Positions 9,801 through 17,011 of a DNA stretch of 37,772 bases are shown here, piece by piece. The notes under the pieces were generated by a model that was not told the origin of the DNA, searched no databases, and was given only the letters and a program-made list of their open reading frames with translations. Within the stretch, counting starts at the first letter, position 1. Every line of letters begins with the position of its first letter. The stretch is from CAYOBW01 sp964402115 (GTDB lineage: Bacteria; Verrucomicrobiota; Kiritimatiellia; UBA8416; CAYOBW01), in contig CAYOBW010000032.1 in NCBI GenBank assembly GCA_964402115.1, positions 1 to 37,772 on the forward strand. The letters run 5' to 3'. Made by a program: the position numbers and the translations under genes.

Positions 9801-10870
9801 GTGATCCACTTCGCGCCGCCGCCCACGCTCACCGCCGCGTAGCCGAAGTACTGCGCGGTGACGTTCCGCACCCACCCGTTGATCGCATTGTTGACCTGGA
9901 TGAACTTCCACCCGTGGTCCTCGTCCGTGCTGCCCGCGTAGTCGGAGACGCCGTAGAGATCCTCGATCCCCACCAGCTGGATGCACCCGCTCCAGGTGAA
10001 GCGCCAGATCTGCCCGCCACCGTACTGCGACTCGAAGGTCTGCGGCAGCGGCGCGTCCACCGTGATCCAGTTACCCTCGATGCGCGTGATAACGCGGTCG
10101 AACAGCAGGTCCTTGGAGCCCTCCGTCCACGGCTCGACGAGCTGGTCCATGTCGATGTCCGCGATCCACTCCCCCGTGCTGGGCCGCTTGACGATCACCG
10201 TGTGCCCGACCGCCAGCCCGCTGGTGGAGTCGACCTCGAAGGCCCGCGCGCCCGCCGGCACCAGCTTCTGCGTGAGGTTGTGCGTCGTGCCGCTCACGAT
10301 GTTGCGGGAACTGGACTTCCCGACGCTGAGCAGCGTGTACTGCTTTGCGGCGGTCGCCCGCAGGCGGGAGCCGGACGCGGCGGAATCCCCCACGCCCTTC
10401 AACACCACGCCGCTCGCCGTGATGGTGAGGGTGCTGGGGATCTGGTACTCCCCTGCTTGGAGGAAAACCACGCCCCGCCAGCCGTTCGCATCCGGCGTCA
10501 GCGCCTCGACCGCGTCGATCGCCGCCTGCACCGTGGCGCCGTCGTCGCCACTGCCCGGATTGACGTAGACCCAGCGCGAGGACGGGATAAGCGCCGCCAC
10601 GTTCGGCAGCGGCTCCGTGCCGCCCCGGTACCCGCACTGCGAGTAATCGGCCACGCGCTGGCCGCGTTCGTCGAGCCGGTACAGCAGGTTGCCCGTTGCC
10701 GACGGGTACACCCACGCGCTGTTCGGCGCCTGCCCGCAGGCGCGGCCGTGCGCGACCAGGATCGCCGCGGTCATCAGGGCGGAGAGCCGCCGGATTGAGA
10801 AGGTGGGGAATCGCTTCACGGGCAGCACGGGCAATCGCCCGCGGGGGCCGGCCTGAAGAAGCGCTTGCAT
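6851..10870 (-). CDS. Large exported beta-helix protein with DNRLRE and cadherin-like repeats
   Basis: 1339 residues. The ATG at 10870 has no ribosome site; a GTG at 10819 (VKRFPTFSIRR) leads directly into a signal peptide (LMTAAILVAHGRACGQA) and may be the true start. Residues of about 60-480 resemble right-handed beta-helix, pectate-lyase-like proteins (a tandem-index start such as GATVQAAIDAVEAL, then GVVFLQAGEYQIPSTLTI). Residues of about 705-865 match the DNRLRE/CBM96-type carbohydrate-binding fold. Three near-identical 100-residue cadherin/Ig-like repeats follow (about 870-1170), then another Ig-like domain. The C-terminal domain (YTVEASTNLVDWRPVF... ending RRFYRVRLGP) is typical of verrucomicrobial exported proteins. 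It is probably cell-surface or secreted and binds or cleaves a polysaccharide. It is first gene of a pair with the GH2-like enzyme and divergent from the histidine kinase. Confidence 0.75.
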   Translation of the reverse strand: MQALLQAGPRGRLPVLPVKRFPTFSIRRLSALMTAAILVAHGRACGQAPNSAWVYPSATGNLLYRLDERGQRVADYSQCGYRGGTEPLPNVAALIPSSRWVYVNPGSGDDGATVQAAIDAVEALTPDANGWRGVVFLQAGEYQIPSTLTITASGVVLKGVGDSAASGSRLRATAAKQYTLLSVGKSSSRNIVSGTTHNLTQKLVPAGARAFEVDSTSGLAVGHTVIVKRPSTGEWIADIDMDQLVEPWTEGSKDLLFDRVITRIEGNWITVDAPLPQTFESQYGGGQIWRFTWSGCIQLVGIEDLYGVSDYAGSTDEDHGWKFIQVNNAINGWVRNVTAQYFGYAAVSVGGGAKWITVADSQCLDPISVIDGGRRYSFNNEGAELTLFVNCYARKGRHDFVFGSTVPGPNAFVHGRADTVYADSGPHHRWSVGGLFDNVTINGNEINVRNRGNSGTGHGWAGAYMAVWNSVAETFRVRNPPTARNWLVGSVGALADSGNAGGTPSGPVGADPAGTYDSSGPAGKGVHPRSLYYGQLQQRLKWPGSEFREVWLGDVDQHYSTGGTGNAVNGNAAWLAQVDAMTSLPVDAKFDYLVGNRYNAFTFDFALAPGEAVVAASLTVSLRAIVSAATDSLWLESTASPLSFTSLGWTPVATAGSTVRAMEVDPALLADGRLNVALGDDCSVDFAMLHLQVVKAPPNVRTLVLDPVADATVRGGAYSTGNFGAAATLETKDVGESDVHREAYLRWDLGRASGKLVQATVRLYCTGASQAGNENVAALAASDTWGESTLTYDNKPAAGRLFAQWLPVTGKFVEFSVTPQVADALLGDQTLSLKVAAAAAFGDLGNVSYASAEHATAANRPQLVLAFENTAPVIGNVANLAVNEDAVAGALPFTVGDDFTAATALVVSVASSNPSLAPPAGIVLGGSGTNRTVTVTPAANQSGVATITLTVSDGLLTDTDTFVLTVNAVNDAPAIGAVADLAIDEDAGTGAIPFTIGDVETDAGSLSLEVDSSNPTLVPVANVVLAGAGANRTVTVTPAPNQSGVATITLTVGDGTSSTSESFTLTVNAVNDAPTIGAVADLAIDEDTSTAGIPFTIGDVETDTGSLILEVASSNPTLVPTANVVFGGGGPRRTLTVTPAANQSGVATITLTVSDGTLSTSDSFTLTVHAVNDAPVLAAVSNRSAGAGQRLTITNVATDVDLPAQAPTFSLLAGPAGATIGATSGIIDWRPAVAQAGSSCLFRVRVADNGLPVLGDTQQFSVVVSPIPAPSFTQVALTNNLFRLTITGAVGPDYTVEASTNLVDWRPVFTTNSPTIPFFWRDPGAVDLLRRFYRVRLGP
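7355..8260 (-). repeat. Three tandem ~300-bp coding repeats (cadherin-like domains)
   Basis: Three successive units of about 300 bp are closely alike at the DNA level, each encoding an NDAP-IGAVADLAIDED-like opening and a GVATITLTVSDG-like centre. The high nucleotide similarity points to recent duplication or homogenisation, so copy number may vary between strains or be mis-assembled. Confidence 0.75.
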
Positions 10871-10921
10871 GGGGGGAGAGCGTACCAGTGAAGGGCCGCC
10901 GGATCAACCCCCGCACCCAAG

Positions 10922-10947
10922 CCCGGCGTTTTGTCCCGGCGTTTTGT
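10922..10947. promoter_or_regulatory. 13-bp perfect tandem direct repeat in divergent intergenic region
   Basis: CCCGGCGTTTTGT occurs twice head to tail (10922-10934 and 10935-10947), followed by a 6-bp inverted repeat TTGCCG/CGGCAA (10951-10969). It lies between the beta-helix gene and the kinase gene, upstream of both. OmpR-family regulators usually bind direct repeats, so this could be an operator for the regulator encoded downstream; that is inference. Confidence 0.35.
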
Positions 10948-11012
10948 CCCTTGCCGGGGCGTTCGGCAATGGCTTAACCTCCCCTGCGTGGGGCCACGCG
11001 GCGGAGGGCGGC

Positions 11013-12623
11013 ATGGTTGAGTTCGCGACACAGCAGACGCGGCGGCGACGGCGCATGCGCATCATGGCCGCGGCCATCGCCATCCTCACGCTCTCCGTCG
11101 GCGCCCTGATCGCCCTGGGCGTCTGGCAGCTGCGCGCCGCCGTCGGGGTCTTCCGCTCGCGCGAGCAGCTGAACCTGGACCAGCTCGCGCGGCTCGCGGC
11201 CCGCGAATGCGCGGCGCTGATCGCGCAGGACGACGCGCGGCTACTGAACGCGCTCAACCCCGGCTCGGCGCCCACGCTGGCGCTGTCGCTCAGCCAGATT
11301 GACCGCAACCATCCCGACGTGCTGTGTTTCGCGCTCTGGCGCGACGGCCGGCTCCTGTATCCGCCCCCCCTGCCCGCCCCCTCCCCGCGGCCGACCGCCA
11401 CCGGCGCGTACGGCGTGGATCGCCTGCCGGCCGGCGTCCGCGACCAGTGGTTCGCCCGCGCCCGTGAAACGGACGGCGCGCTGGTGATCATCCCCGCCGG
11501 CGACGCCGCGGTGCCCGTGTCGCTTTACGCCTTCAACGCAGGGGAAACCAATGGCCTGATCGGATTCTGCTGGAGCCCTTCGCGCGCGGAGGCCTGGTGC
11601 GCCGCCGTCGCGGTGGCCACGCAGCCGCGCAACTACGGCTGCGAAATCCGGGACGCTGCCGGCCGTTGCCTCGCCGCGCACCCGGGCGCGCCCGTCAATC
11701 CACCGCGGCAGGTCGGCACGGCGGAGCTGCCCGGAGGCCTGCCGTGGACGCTGTGCGTCTACCGCCAGGCCACGCCCGAGTTGCAGGCGCTCTTCCGCGG
11801 GCAGGCGCTCTTCTATGCCGCCGCCCTGGCCATCGCCCTGGTGTTGATCGGCGCGGCGGTGAGCGTGCTGGTGGCCGTCACGCTCCGCGAGGCGGAGCTG
11901 GCCCGCATCAAGGCCGACTTCGCGGCGACGGTGGCCCACGAACTGCGCACGCCGCTGGCGCTCATCCGGGCCTCGGCCGAGACGCTGGCCACGCGCGACG
12001 GCCTGGACAGCGCGCAGGTCCGGCGCTACGGCGGCATCATCGACCGCGAGAGCCGGCGCTTGACAGACCTGGTCACCAACGTGCTACACATTGTCGCCCT
12101 GGGTCGGCGCAAGCGCGCCCACCGGATGGAACCGCTGGAGCTGGGCGCCTTTGTCGGCACGTTTGTCGAGGAGTATGCCGAGCATGCAAGGGCGGCGGGG
12201 GCCACGCTGATGGCCGTGAGGGCGGAAGCGCCCGTGTGGGTGCGGGCGGACGAGGCGGCCCTGCGGCTGGTGTTGATCAACCTGCTGGACAACGCGATCA
12301 AGTTCTCGCCCGACGACAAGCGGGTGGAAATCGCGACCGCCGCTACGGAGCGGGAAGCGCGTCTGAGCGTGCGGGACCACGGGGTGGGCATAGCGCCCGG
12401 AGACCTCGAGCGGGTCTGCCAGCCCTTCTTCCGGGCGGAGACCGACTTGGTGAAGAAGACGCGCGGCGCGGGCATCGGCCTGGCGCTGGTGCGCGAAATC
12501 GTGGCGGCCCATGGCGGCCGCGTGGACGTGACAAGCGCACTGGGCGCTGGCACGACGGTGCTGGTGGCCCTGCCACTGGGCAGTCCGCCCCGCGCGCCCG
12601 ACGCGCCAAAGGGAGCAGCATGA
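11013..12623 (+). CDS. Membrane sensor histidine kinase
   Basis: 536 residues. The ATG at 11013 is chosen because GGAGGG (11003-11008) sits 4 nt before it; the frame extends upstream but without protein-like sequence. A transmembrane helix at about 16-38 and a second at about 267-292 enclose an extracytoplasmic sensor domain that I cannot assign. The kinase core follows: H-box AHELRTPL with the phospho-acceptor His309, N-box NLLDNAIKFSP, G1 box DHGVGI and G2 box GAGIGLALV, so all catalytic motifs are intact. Its stop overlaps the response regulator start by 4 bp, making them a cognate pair. Likely targets are the flanking surface-protein genes, but this is not shown by sequence. Confidence 0.93.
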   Translation: MVEFATQQTRRRRRMRIMAAAIAILTLSVGALIALGVWQLRAAVGVFRSREQLNLDQLARLAARECAALIAQDDARLLNALNPGSAPTLALSLSQIDRNHPDVLCFALWRDGRLLYPPPLPAPSPRPTATGAYGVDRLPAGVRDQWFARARETDGALVIIPAGDAAVPVSLYAFNAGETNGLIGFCWSPSRAEAWCAAVAVATQPRNYGCEIRDAAGRCLAAHPGAPVNPPRQVGTAELPGGLPWTLCVYRQATPELQALFRGQALFYAAALAIALVLIGAAVSVLVAVTLREAELARIKADFAATVAHELRTPLALIRASAETLATRDGLDSAQVRRYGGIIDRESRRLTDLVTNVLHIVALGRRKRAHRMEPLELGAFVGTFVEEYAEHARAAGATLMAVRAEAPVWVRADEAALRLVLINLLDNAIKFSPDDKRVEIATAATEREARLSVRDHGVGIAPGDLERVCQPFFRAETDLVKKTRGAGIGLALVREIVAAHGGRVDVTSALGAGTTVLVALPLGSPPRAPDAPKGAA

Positions 12624-13300
12624 CGAGCATCCTGGTCATCGAAGACGAAGCGGACATGGGCTTCATCCTGTCCGACAACCTGGGCGCCGAGGGCTACACC
12701 GTGCAGGTCGCCACGACCGGGCGCCAGGGTCTCCAGGCGGCCCTGAGCGGACAGTACGCCCTCGTGCTGCTGGACATCATGCTGCCCGACGTGAACGGCA
12801 TCGAGGTGTGCAAGCAGATCCGGGCGCGCGTGCCACAGCTGCCGATCATCATGCTCACCGCCAAGGACGCCGAGATCGACAAGGTCGTCGGCCTGGAAGT
12901 CGGCGCCGACGACTACGTGACGAAGCCGTTCAGCATGCGGGAGCTCCTGGCCCGCGTGAAGGCGCAGCTGCGGCGCGCCACACAGCCGGCCGCCGAGGCG
13001 CCGCAGGCGTGCCGCATCGGCGAGTCCGACGTGGACTTCACGCGCCAGGAGCTGACACGCGGCGACCGCCGCGAGGCGCTGACCACGCACGAGACAGCCC
13101 TGCTGCAGCTGCTGGCGGCCAACCGCGGACAGCCCGTGTCGCGCAAACGCATCTACCAGGAGATCTGGGGCATCGAGGCAACGCCGTCGAACCGCGCCGC
13201 GGACAACTACATCGCCCGGCTGCGCGCCAAGCTCGAAACCGAGCCCGCCGCGCCGCGGCACATCCTCACCGTGCATGGCAGCGGCTACAAACTGGTCTGA
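12620..13300 (+). CDS. OmpR/PhoB-family response regulator
   Basis: 226 residues, start ATG at 12620 inside an ATGA overlap with the kinase stop, preceded by GGGAG. The receiver domain (1-120) has the acidic pair E8/D9, the phospho-acceptor Asp52 in LLDIMLPD and the conserved Lys102 in YVTKPF. The C-terminal winged-helix DNA-binding domain (about 130-226) contains the typical ending RAKLETEP...ILTVHGSGYKLV. Both halves are full length. It is a transcription regulator activated by the kinase just upstream. It converges on the beta-barrel gene with only 9 bp between stops and no obvious terminator. Confidence 0.95.
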   Translation: MTSILVIEDEADMGFILSDNLGAEGYTVQVATTGRQGLQAALSGQYALVLLDIMLPDVNGIEVCKQIRARVPQLPIIMLTAKDAEIDKVVGLEVGADDYVTKPFSMRELLARVKAQLRRATQPAAEAPQACRIGESDVDFTRQELTRGDRREALTTHETALLQLLAANRGQPVSRKRIYQEIWGIEATPSNRAADNYIARLRAKLETEPAAPRHILTVHGSGYKLV

Positions 13301-13309
13301 GGCCGACCC

Positions 13310-14035
13310 CTACGGGGCGACGGGCGGCGGGTCGGGCTTCCTGCAGAAATCGGTGTAGTACGTGATGCCCACGTACACGCGGTTCTCCCACTCCGTGCCC
13401 GTCAGGTCCGCGCCGTTGAAGGTGTACTTGCTCCCGTACTCGAGGAACCAGGTCGTGGAGCCCATGCCGGAATACTCCAGGCCAGCGGTGAAGCCGGCAA
13501 TCGTGTCCTTCTCCTGGTACTCTCCCACGTCCAGCCACGAGAGGCCGCCCTTGAGCCCCAGGAACGGGGTGAGGCTCGACGCATTGTCGAAGTAGTACTT
13601 CGTGTGCAGCTCGAAGTCGTAGATGCTCAGGTCGGACTGCGAACTGTTCTGGTACCACGACCCCATCGTCGTGCCGGAAATGCCGAACTCCAGCCCCTGC
13701 CAGACGAAGTAGCCGGTTGAGAGGAAGAGCGCCACGTTCACATCGGTGTAGTTCGTCTTCTTGTCGATGACCACGATTTCCGGGAAGTCGTAATCCCCCG
13801 TCGCCTCCACGTAGTCGTACGTGGTCACGGTCCGCCCGCGGTAGCTGGTGTGCGAAACGGAACCGCCGAACGAGAAGATGAAGTTGCCCCGCTTGTGCAG
13901 GGTGCTCAGCGCGGCCGCCGGCTGCGGCCAGGTGGCCACGACGGCGACGAGGAGCGCGGCCAACCGGCTGATGGCCGCGCGACCGCAAGGCCCGGTAACA
14001 GCACGCAGGCGGGTCGTGGCAGAGGCAGCACTCAT
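13310..14035 (-). CDS. Small outer-membrane beta-barrel protein
   Basis: 241 residues from the ATG at 14035, which overlaps the stop of the upstream repeat protein (ATGA). A basic N-terminus and hydrophobic segment (LAALLVAVVATWPQPAAA) give a signal peptide ending near residue 42. The mature part alternates aromatic and polar residues in strands with short turns (NFIFSFGGSVSHTSY, DFELHTKYYFDNASS, TTWFLEYGSKYTFNG), the pattern of an 8- to 10-stranded barrel. The final strand VYVGITYYTDF is followed by a Pro-rich tail rather than ending at an aromatic residue. I assign no specific family. Coupling to the repeat protein suggests they act together at the outer membrane. Confidence 0.7.
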   Translation of the reverse strand: MSAASATTRLRAVTGPCGRAAISRLAALLVAVVATWPQPAAALSTLHKRGNFIFSFGGSVSHTSYRGRTVTTYDYVEATGDYDFPEIVVIDKKTNYTDVNVALFLSTGYFVWQGLEFGISGTTMGSWYQNSSQSDLSIYDFELHTKYYFDNASSLTPFLGLKGGLSWLDVGEYQEKDTIAGFTAGLEYSGMGSTTWFLEYGSKYTFNGADLTGTEWENRVYVGITYYTDFCRKPDPPPVAP

Positions 14036-16794
14036 GGGACAATCTCCACGCGATAGAACAGGCGGTTGCTGGTGGTCGTCGGGGACTCGTACGTCAGGAT
14101 CGTCTGCGCCAGCGACGTGCGCGGGTTCTGCTGGTGCGGCGGCGCCCCGGCCGGCGCGTTGGTCCACGCGAAGGAGGAACCGGACAGGCGCACGCGATAC
14201 GTGGTGCCCGAGGCCGCCTGCCACGCGCACGTGAACCGGTTGGAGAGCGTGCCCGCCGCGGTGATAGCGAACGGCAGGATGAAATCGACGCCGTTGGAGA
14301 CCCCGCCGGCGGCGACGACCACGGCGCGCGCCTGGGAAGGCAGGCCGTTGGTGACCAGCACGTCGTCGAACCACTCGTCCACGAACCCCGTACCGACCGC
14401 GGAGGTGCGCAGGTAGTAGGCGCCGGACGGCAGCTGGCCGGCATGAAAAGCCCCGGCTGCGTCCGTGGCGGTGCTGGCCCGCCAGTTCCCGGCCGCGTCG
14501 AACAGGTCCACGCGCAGCCCCACGAGCGGCGAGCCGCCCGCGTCCCGCAGCGCCCCGCCAATGGCGGCCGCGGCGGCGAGGCTGAAGTCGATGCCGTTCG
14601 TCGTGACACCGGCCGTGAGCGGCACACGGCGGGCGGTCGCGGGGATGGCCCCGTAAAGCAGGGGCACAGCGCGGAACCACTCGTCGGCGTACGCCTGGCT
14701 GCCAACGTAGCTGCGCACGCACACCGGACCGGTCGCGGGCAGGCCGGACAGCACGTAAGCTCCCGTGCTGTCGCTCGCCGCGGACTTCAACCAGTTGGTC
14801 TGCGCGTCGTAAGCGTCGACCTCCGCGTTGGCCAGCGCCTGGCCGTCGCTGTTCGCAACCCGCCCCGCCACCCGCCCGCCGGTGGCCAGCGCGAAGTCAA
14901 CCCGGCCCGTCACCGTGCCCAGCGCGACACCGACCGGCGTCGCCGCATCCGGCACGCCGCTGCCCCGGACAGTCAGGTTCTTGTACCACGCATCCACGTA
15001 GTTCGCCGCGCCCGCCGTCGTACGCACACGGTAGAGTCCAGCCGGCAGCCCCTGGATCGCGTACACGCCGTTGTAGGCGGTGGTCGTGGTCTTCACCGGC
15101 AAACCGGCAGCCGTGTAAACGCCCACGCCGACGCCGGACAACGGGGTCGCGACCGCGTCTGTCACCAGTCCCGACACCGTGCCGCCCACGGCGAGGACGA
15201 AGTCGATGCCGGCGTTGGTGGCGCCAGACACGACGGTCAGGGCCTGGGCGTTTGTGGCCAGTTCCCCGTCGAACACCGGCACATCGTCGTACCACTCGTC
15301 GGCGTAAAGCCCCTCCACGGAGGTGCGCACCCGGTAAGCGCCCGGCGACAGGCCGGCGATGCGGTAGGCGCCCGCGGCATCGGTCGTGCCGCCGACGGCC
15401 CACGCGCCGTCCGCAGCGTAGGCGTCCACGCTCACACCGGCCAGCGGCGCCATTGCCGTGGTACGCACGCTCCCGGTCAAAACACCGCCCCTGGCCAGCA
15501 CGAAGTCCACGGCGCCGGTTACGGCGCCGCCCGGCACGACCACGCCCACGGCGCCCGCGGGCACCCCCCCGCTCCCCGCCGCCACGCCCCCATACCACTC
15601 GTCCACGTAGTTGGCGGACCCCGAGTAGGTCCGCAGGTAGTACGTTGCCGCCGTCAACCGCGGGAGCGTGTAAACACCAGCCGCGTCGGAGTCAGCCGCG
15701 GCCACCCAGGCGCCGGCCCCCGTGTAGGCCTCGACGCGCACGCCCGCCAGGAGACCCAGCGCGGCGTTGTACACGCGCCCGGACACGGTTCCGCCCGGCT
15801 CCAGGCGGAAGTCCGTGTTGGCGGTCACCGCGCCGGCCGTGACATCCAGCGGCGTGGCATTCGTCGGCAAACCGATCCCCGTTACGGGGACATTGCTGTA
15901 CCATTTGTCGGCGTAGAGCGAACCCCCGGCGTAGGTGCGCGCGTAGTACGTGCCCGCCGGCAGACCGGTCACGAGATAGACCCCCGTCGTGCGCGACAGG
16001 CCAGAGTCCACCCAGGTCTCGCCATCGGACGCGTAGACGTCCACCCAGACATTGCTGAGCGGCGCCAGCGCGGCGGTCGTCACGCGCCCACGAATCCCCC
16101 CGCCGACGGCCAGGGCGAAGTTGACCGCGTTGGTGGAACTCCCCGCCAGCAGCACGATGGGCTTGGCGGCGGCGGGGATGGCGGCATCCAGGGCGCTCAC
16201 GTTGTCGAACCACTCGTCGGCGTAGTCCGCACCCGTGGCATCCGTGCGCACATAATAGGTGCCCGCCGGCAGTCCCGCCAGCGTATAGGCGCCATTCGTT
16301 TCGGAAACGGCGCTCTCGACCCGCACCCCGCTGCTGTTGTAAGCGTCCACCCAAACGTTGCTCAGCGGCCCCAGCGCCACGGTGGTCACCCATCCGGCCA
16401 GCGAAACGCCCTCGGTCAGCACGAAGTCCTGGCCGCTGACCACCTGGCCCTCGAGTACCGTCACAGGCTGCGCCGCGGCGGGAATCACCCAGCCGTCCAC
16501 GCGCGCATCGGGATACCATTCGTCCAGGTAGTTGCCGGCGCCGGCGTCGGTGCGCAGATAGCAGCTACCGGCAGCCAGGCCGTAGACCGTGTAGAGGCCA
16601 TCCCCGTCCGTGTACCCGCTGCCGAGGTAGTTCGTTGCGGTATCGTAGGCATCCACCCACACGCCCGACAGGCCAGCCACCGCCCCGTCACTCACCGTGC
16701 CCTGAATGTCGCCCGTCCCCCAGGCACGAGGCGCCAGCCAGACCATGACCACCAAGAGCCGCGCTAAAACGGTAAGGCGCCATATCGCGGTCAC
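14032..16794 (-). CDS. Exported protein with eight carboxypeptidase-regulatory-like repeats
   Basis: 920 residues. The start is a GTG at 16794, fixed by a strong ribosome site GGAGGAGA (16801-16808) 6 nt upstream. A signal peptide (LTVLARLLVVMVWLAPRAWG) precedes eight repeats of about 95-100 residues. Each has an Ig-like beta-sandwich opening (VSGRV...LSGVWVDAY), a GLPAGTYYVRT-like core, a YADEWYDNV-like motif and a closing VDFVLAxGG. These resemble CarboxypepD_reg/SdrD-B-type domains of surface and adhesion proteins. A C-terminal domain ends in LFYRVEIVP, like the tail of the beta-helix protein. It is probably an extended stalk on the cell surface, with the following beta-barrel as possible anchor. 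It is transcribed divergently from the Cys-Pro repeat gene. Confidence 0.75.
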   Translation of the reverse strand: MTAIWRLTVLARLLVVMVWLAPRAWGTGDIQGTVSDGAVAGLSGVWVDAYDTATNYLGSGYTDGDGLYTVYGLAAGSCYLRTDAGAGNYLDEWYPDARVDGWVIPAAAQPVTVLEGQVVSGQDFVLTEGVSLAGWVTTVALGPLSNVWVDAYNSSGVRVESAVSETNGAYTLAGLPAGTYYVRTDATGADYADEWFDNVSALDAAIPAAAKPIVLLAGSSTNAVNFALAVGGGIRGRVTTAALAPLSNVWVDVYASDGETWVDSGLSRTTGVYLVTGLPAGTYYARTYAGGSLYADKWYSNVPVTGIGLPTNATPLDVTAGAVTANTDFRLEPGGTVSGRVYNAALGLLAGVRVEAYTGAGAWVAAADSDAAGVYTLPRLTAATYYLRTYSGSANYVDEWYGGVAAGSGGVPAGAVGVVVPGGAVTGAVDFVLARGGVLTGSVRTTAMAPLAGVSVDAYAADGAWAVGGTTDAAGAYRIAGLSPGAYRVRTSVEGLYADEWYDDVPVFDGELATNAQALTVVSGATNAGIDFVLAVGGTVSGLVTDAVATPLSGVGVGVYTAAGLPVKTTTTAYNGVYAIQGLPAGLYRVRTTAGAANYVDAWYKNLTVRGSGVPDAATPVGVALGTVTGRVDFALATGGRVAGRVANSDGQALANAEVDAYDAQTNWLKSAASDSTGAYVLSGLPATGPVCVRSYVGSQAYADEWFRAVPLLYGAIPATARRVPLTAGVTTNGIDFSLAAAAAIGGALRDAGGSPLVGLRVDLFDAAGNWRASTATDAAGAFHAGQLPSGAYYLRTSAVGTGFVDEWFDDVLVTNGLPSQARAVVVAAGGVSNGVDFILPFAITAAGTLSNRFTCAWQAASGTTYRVRLSGSSFAWTNAPAGAPPHQQNPRTSLAQTILTYESPTTTSNRLFYRVEIVP

Positions 16795-16930
16795 GTCTGG
16801 TCTCCTCCATGCGTTTCCAACACTACAGAGGTTAACAAGGACGAGGCGTGCCCGTCAAACGCGGTTTTACATCTGCACCCTCCCGTGGTAGGCTTTTCGA
16901 CATGAGCTTACAATTAATTACACTTTCCAG

Positions 16931-16959
16931 TTGACGCGTTACGTTCATTGTGTTGTCAT
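16931..16959 (+). promoter_or_regulatory. Sigma70-type promoter for the Cys-Pro repeat gene
   Basis: TTGACG at 16931-16936 and TGTCAT at 16954-16959 are separated by 17 bp, in a locally AT-rich block that stands out from the GC-rich surroundings. Transcription would begin near 16966, giving a leader of about 45 nt before the ATG at 17012. The -35 is near consensus; the -10 matches at four of six positions. Confidence 0.45.
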
Positions 16960-17011
16960 ACCAGCAAACGGGTTAGTTGCCATGGTGGCGGCTGACTCAA
17001 GGAGGTTCAAA

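Noticed and set aside
10869..11012. An upstream start for the histidine kinase
   Set aside because: The extra 48 residues are not protein-like and cover the tandem repeat. GGAGGG stands at the right distance only from the ATG at 11013.
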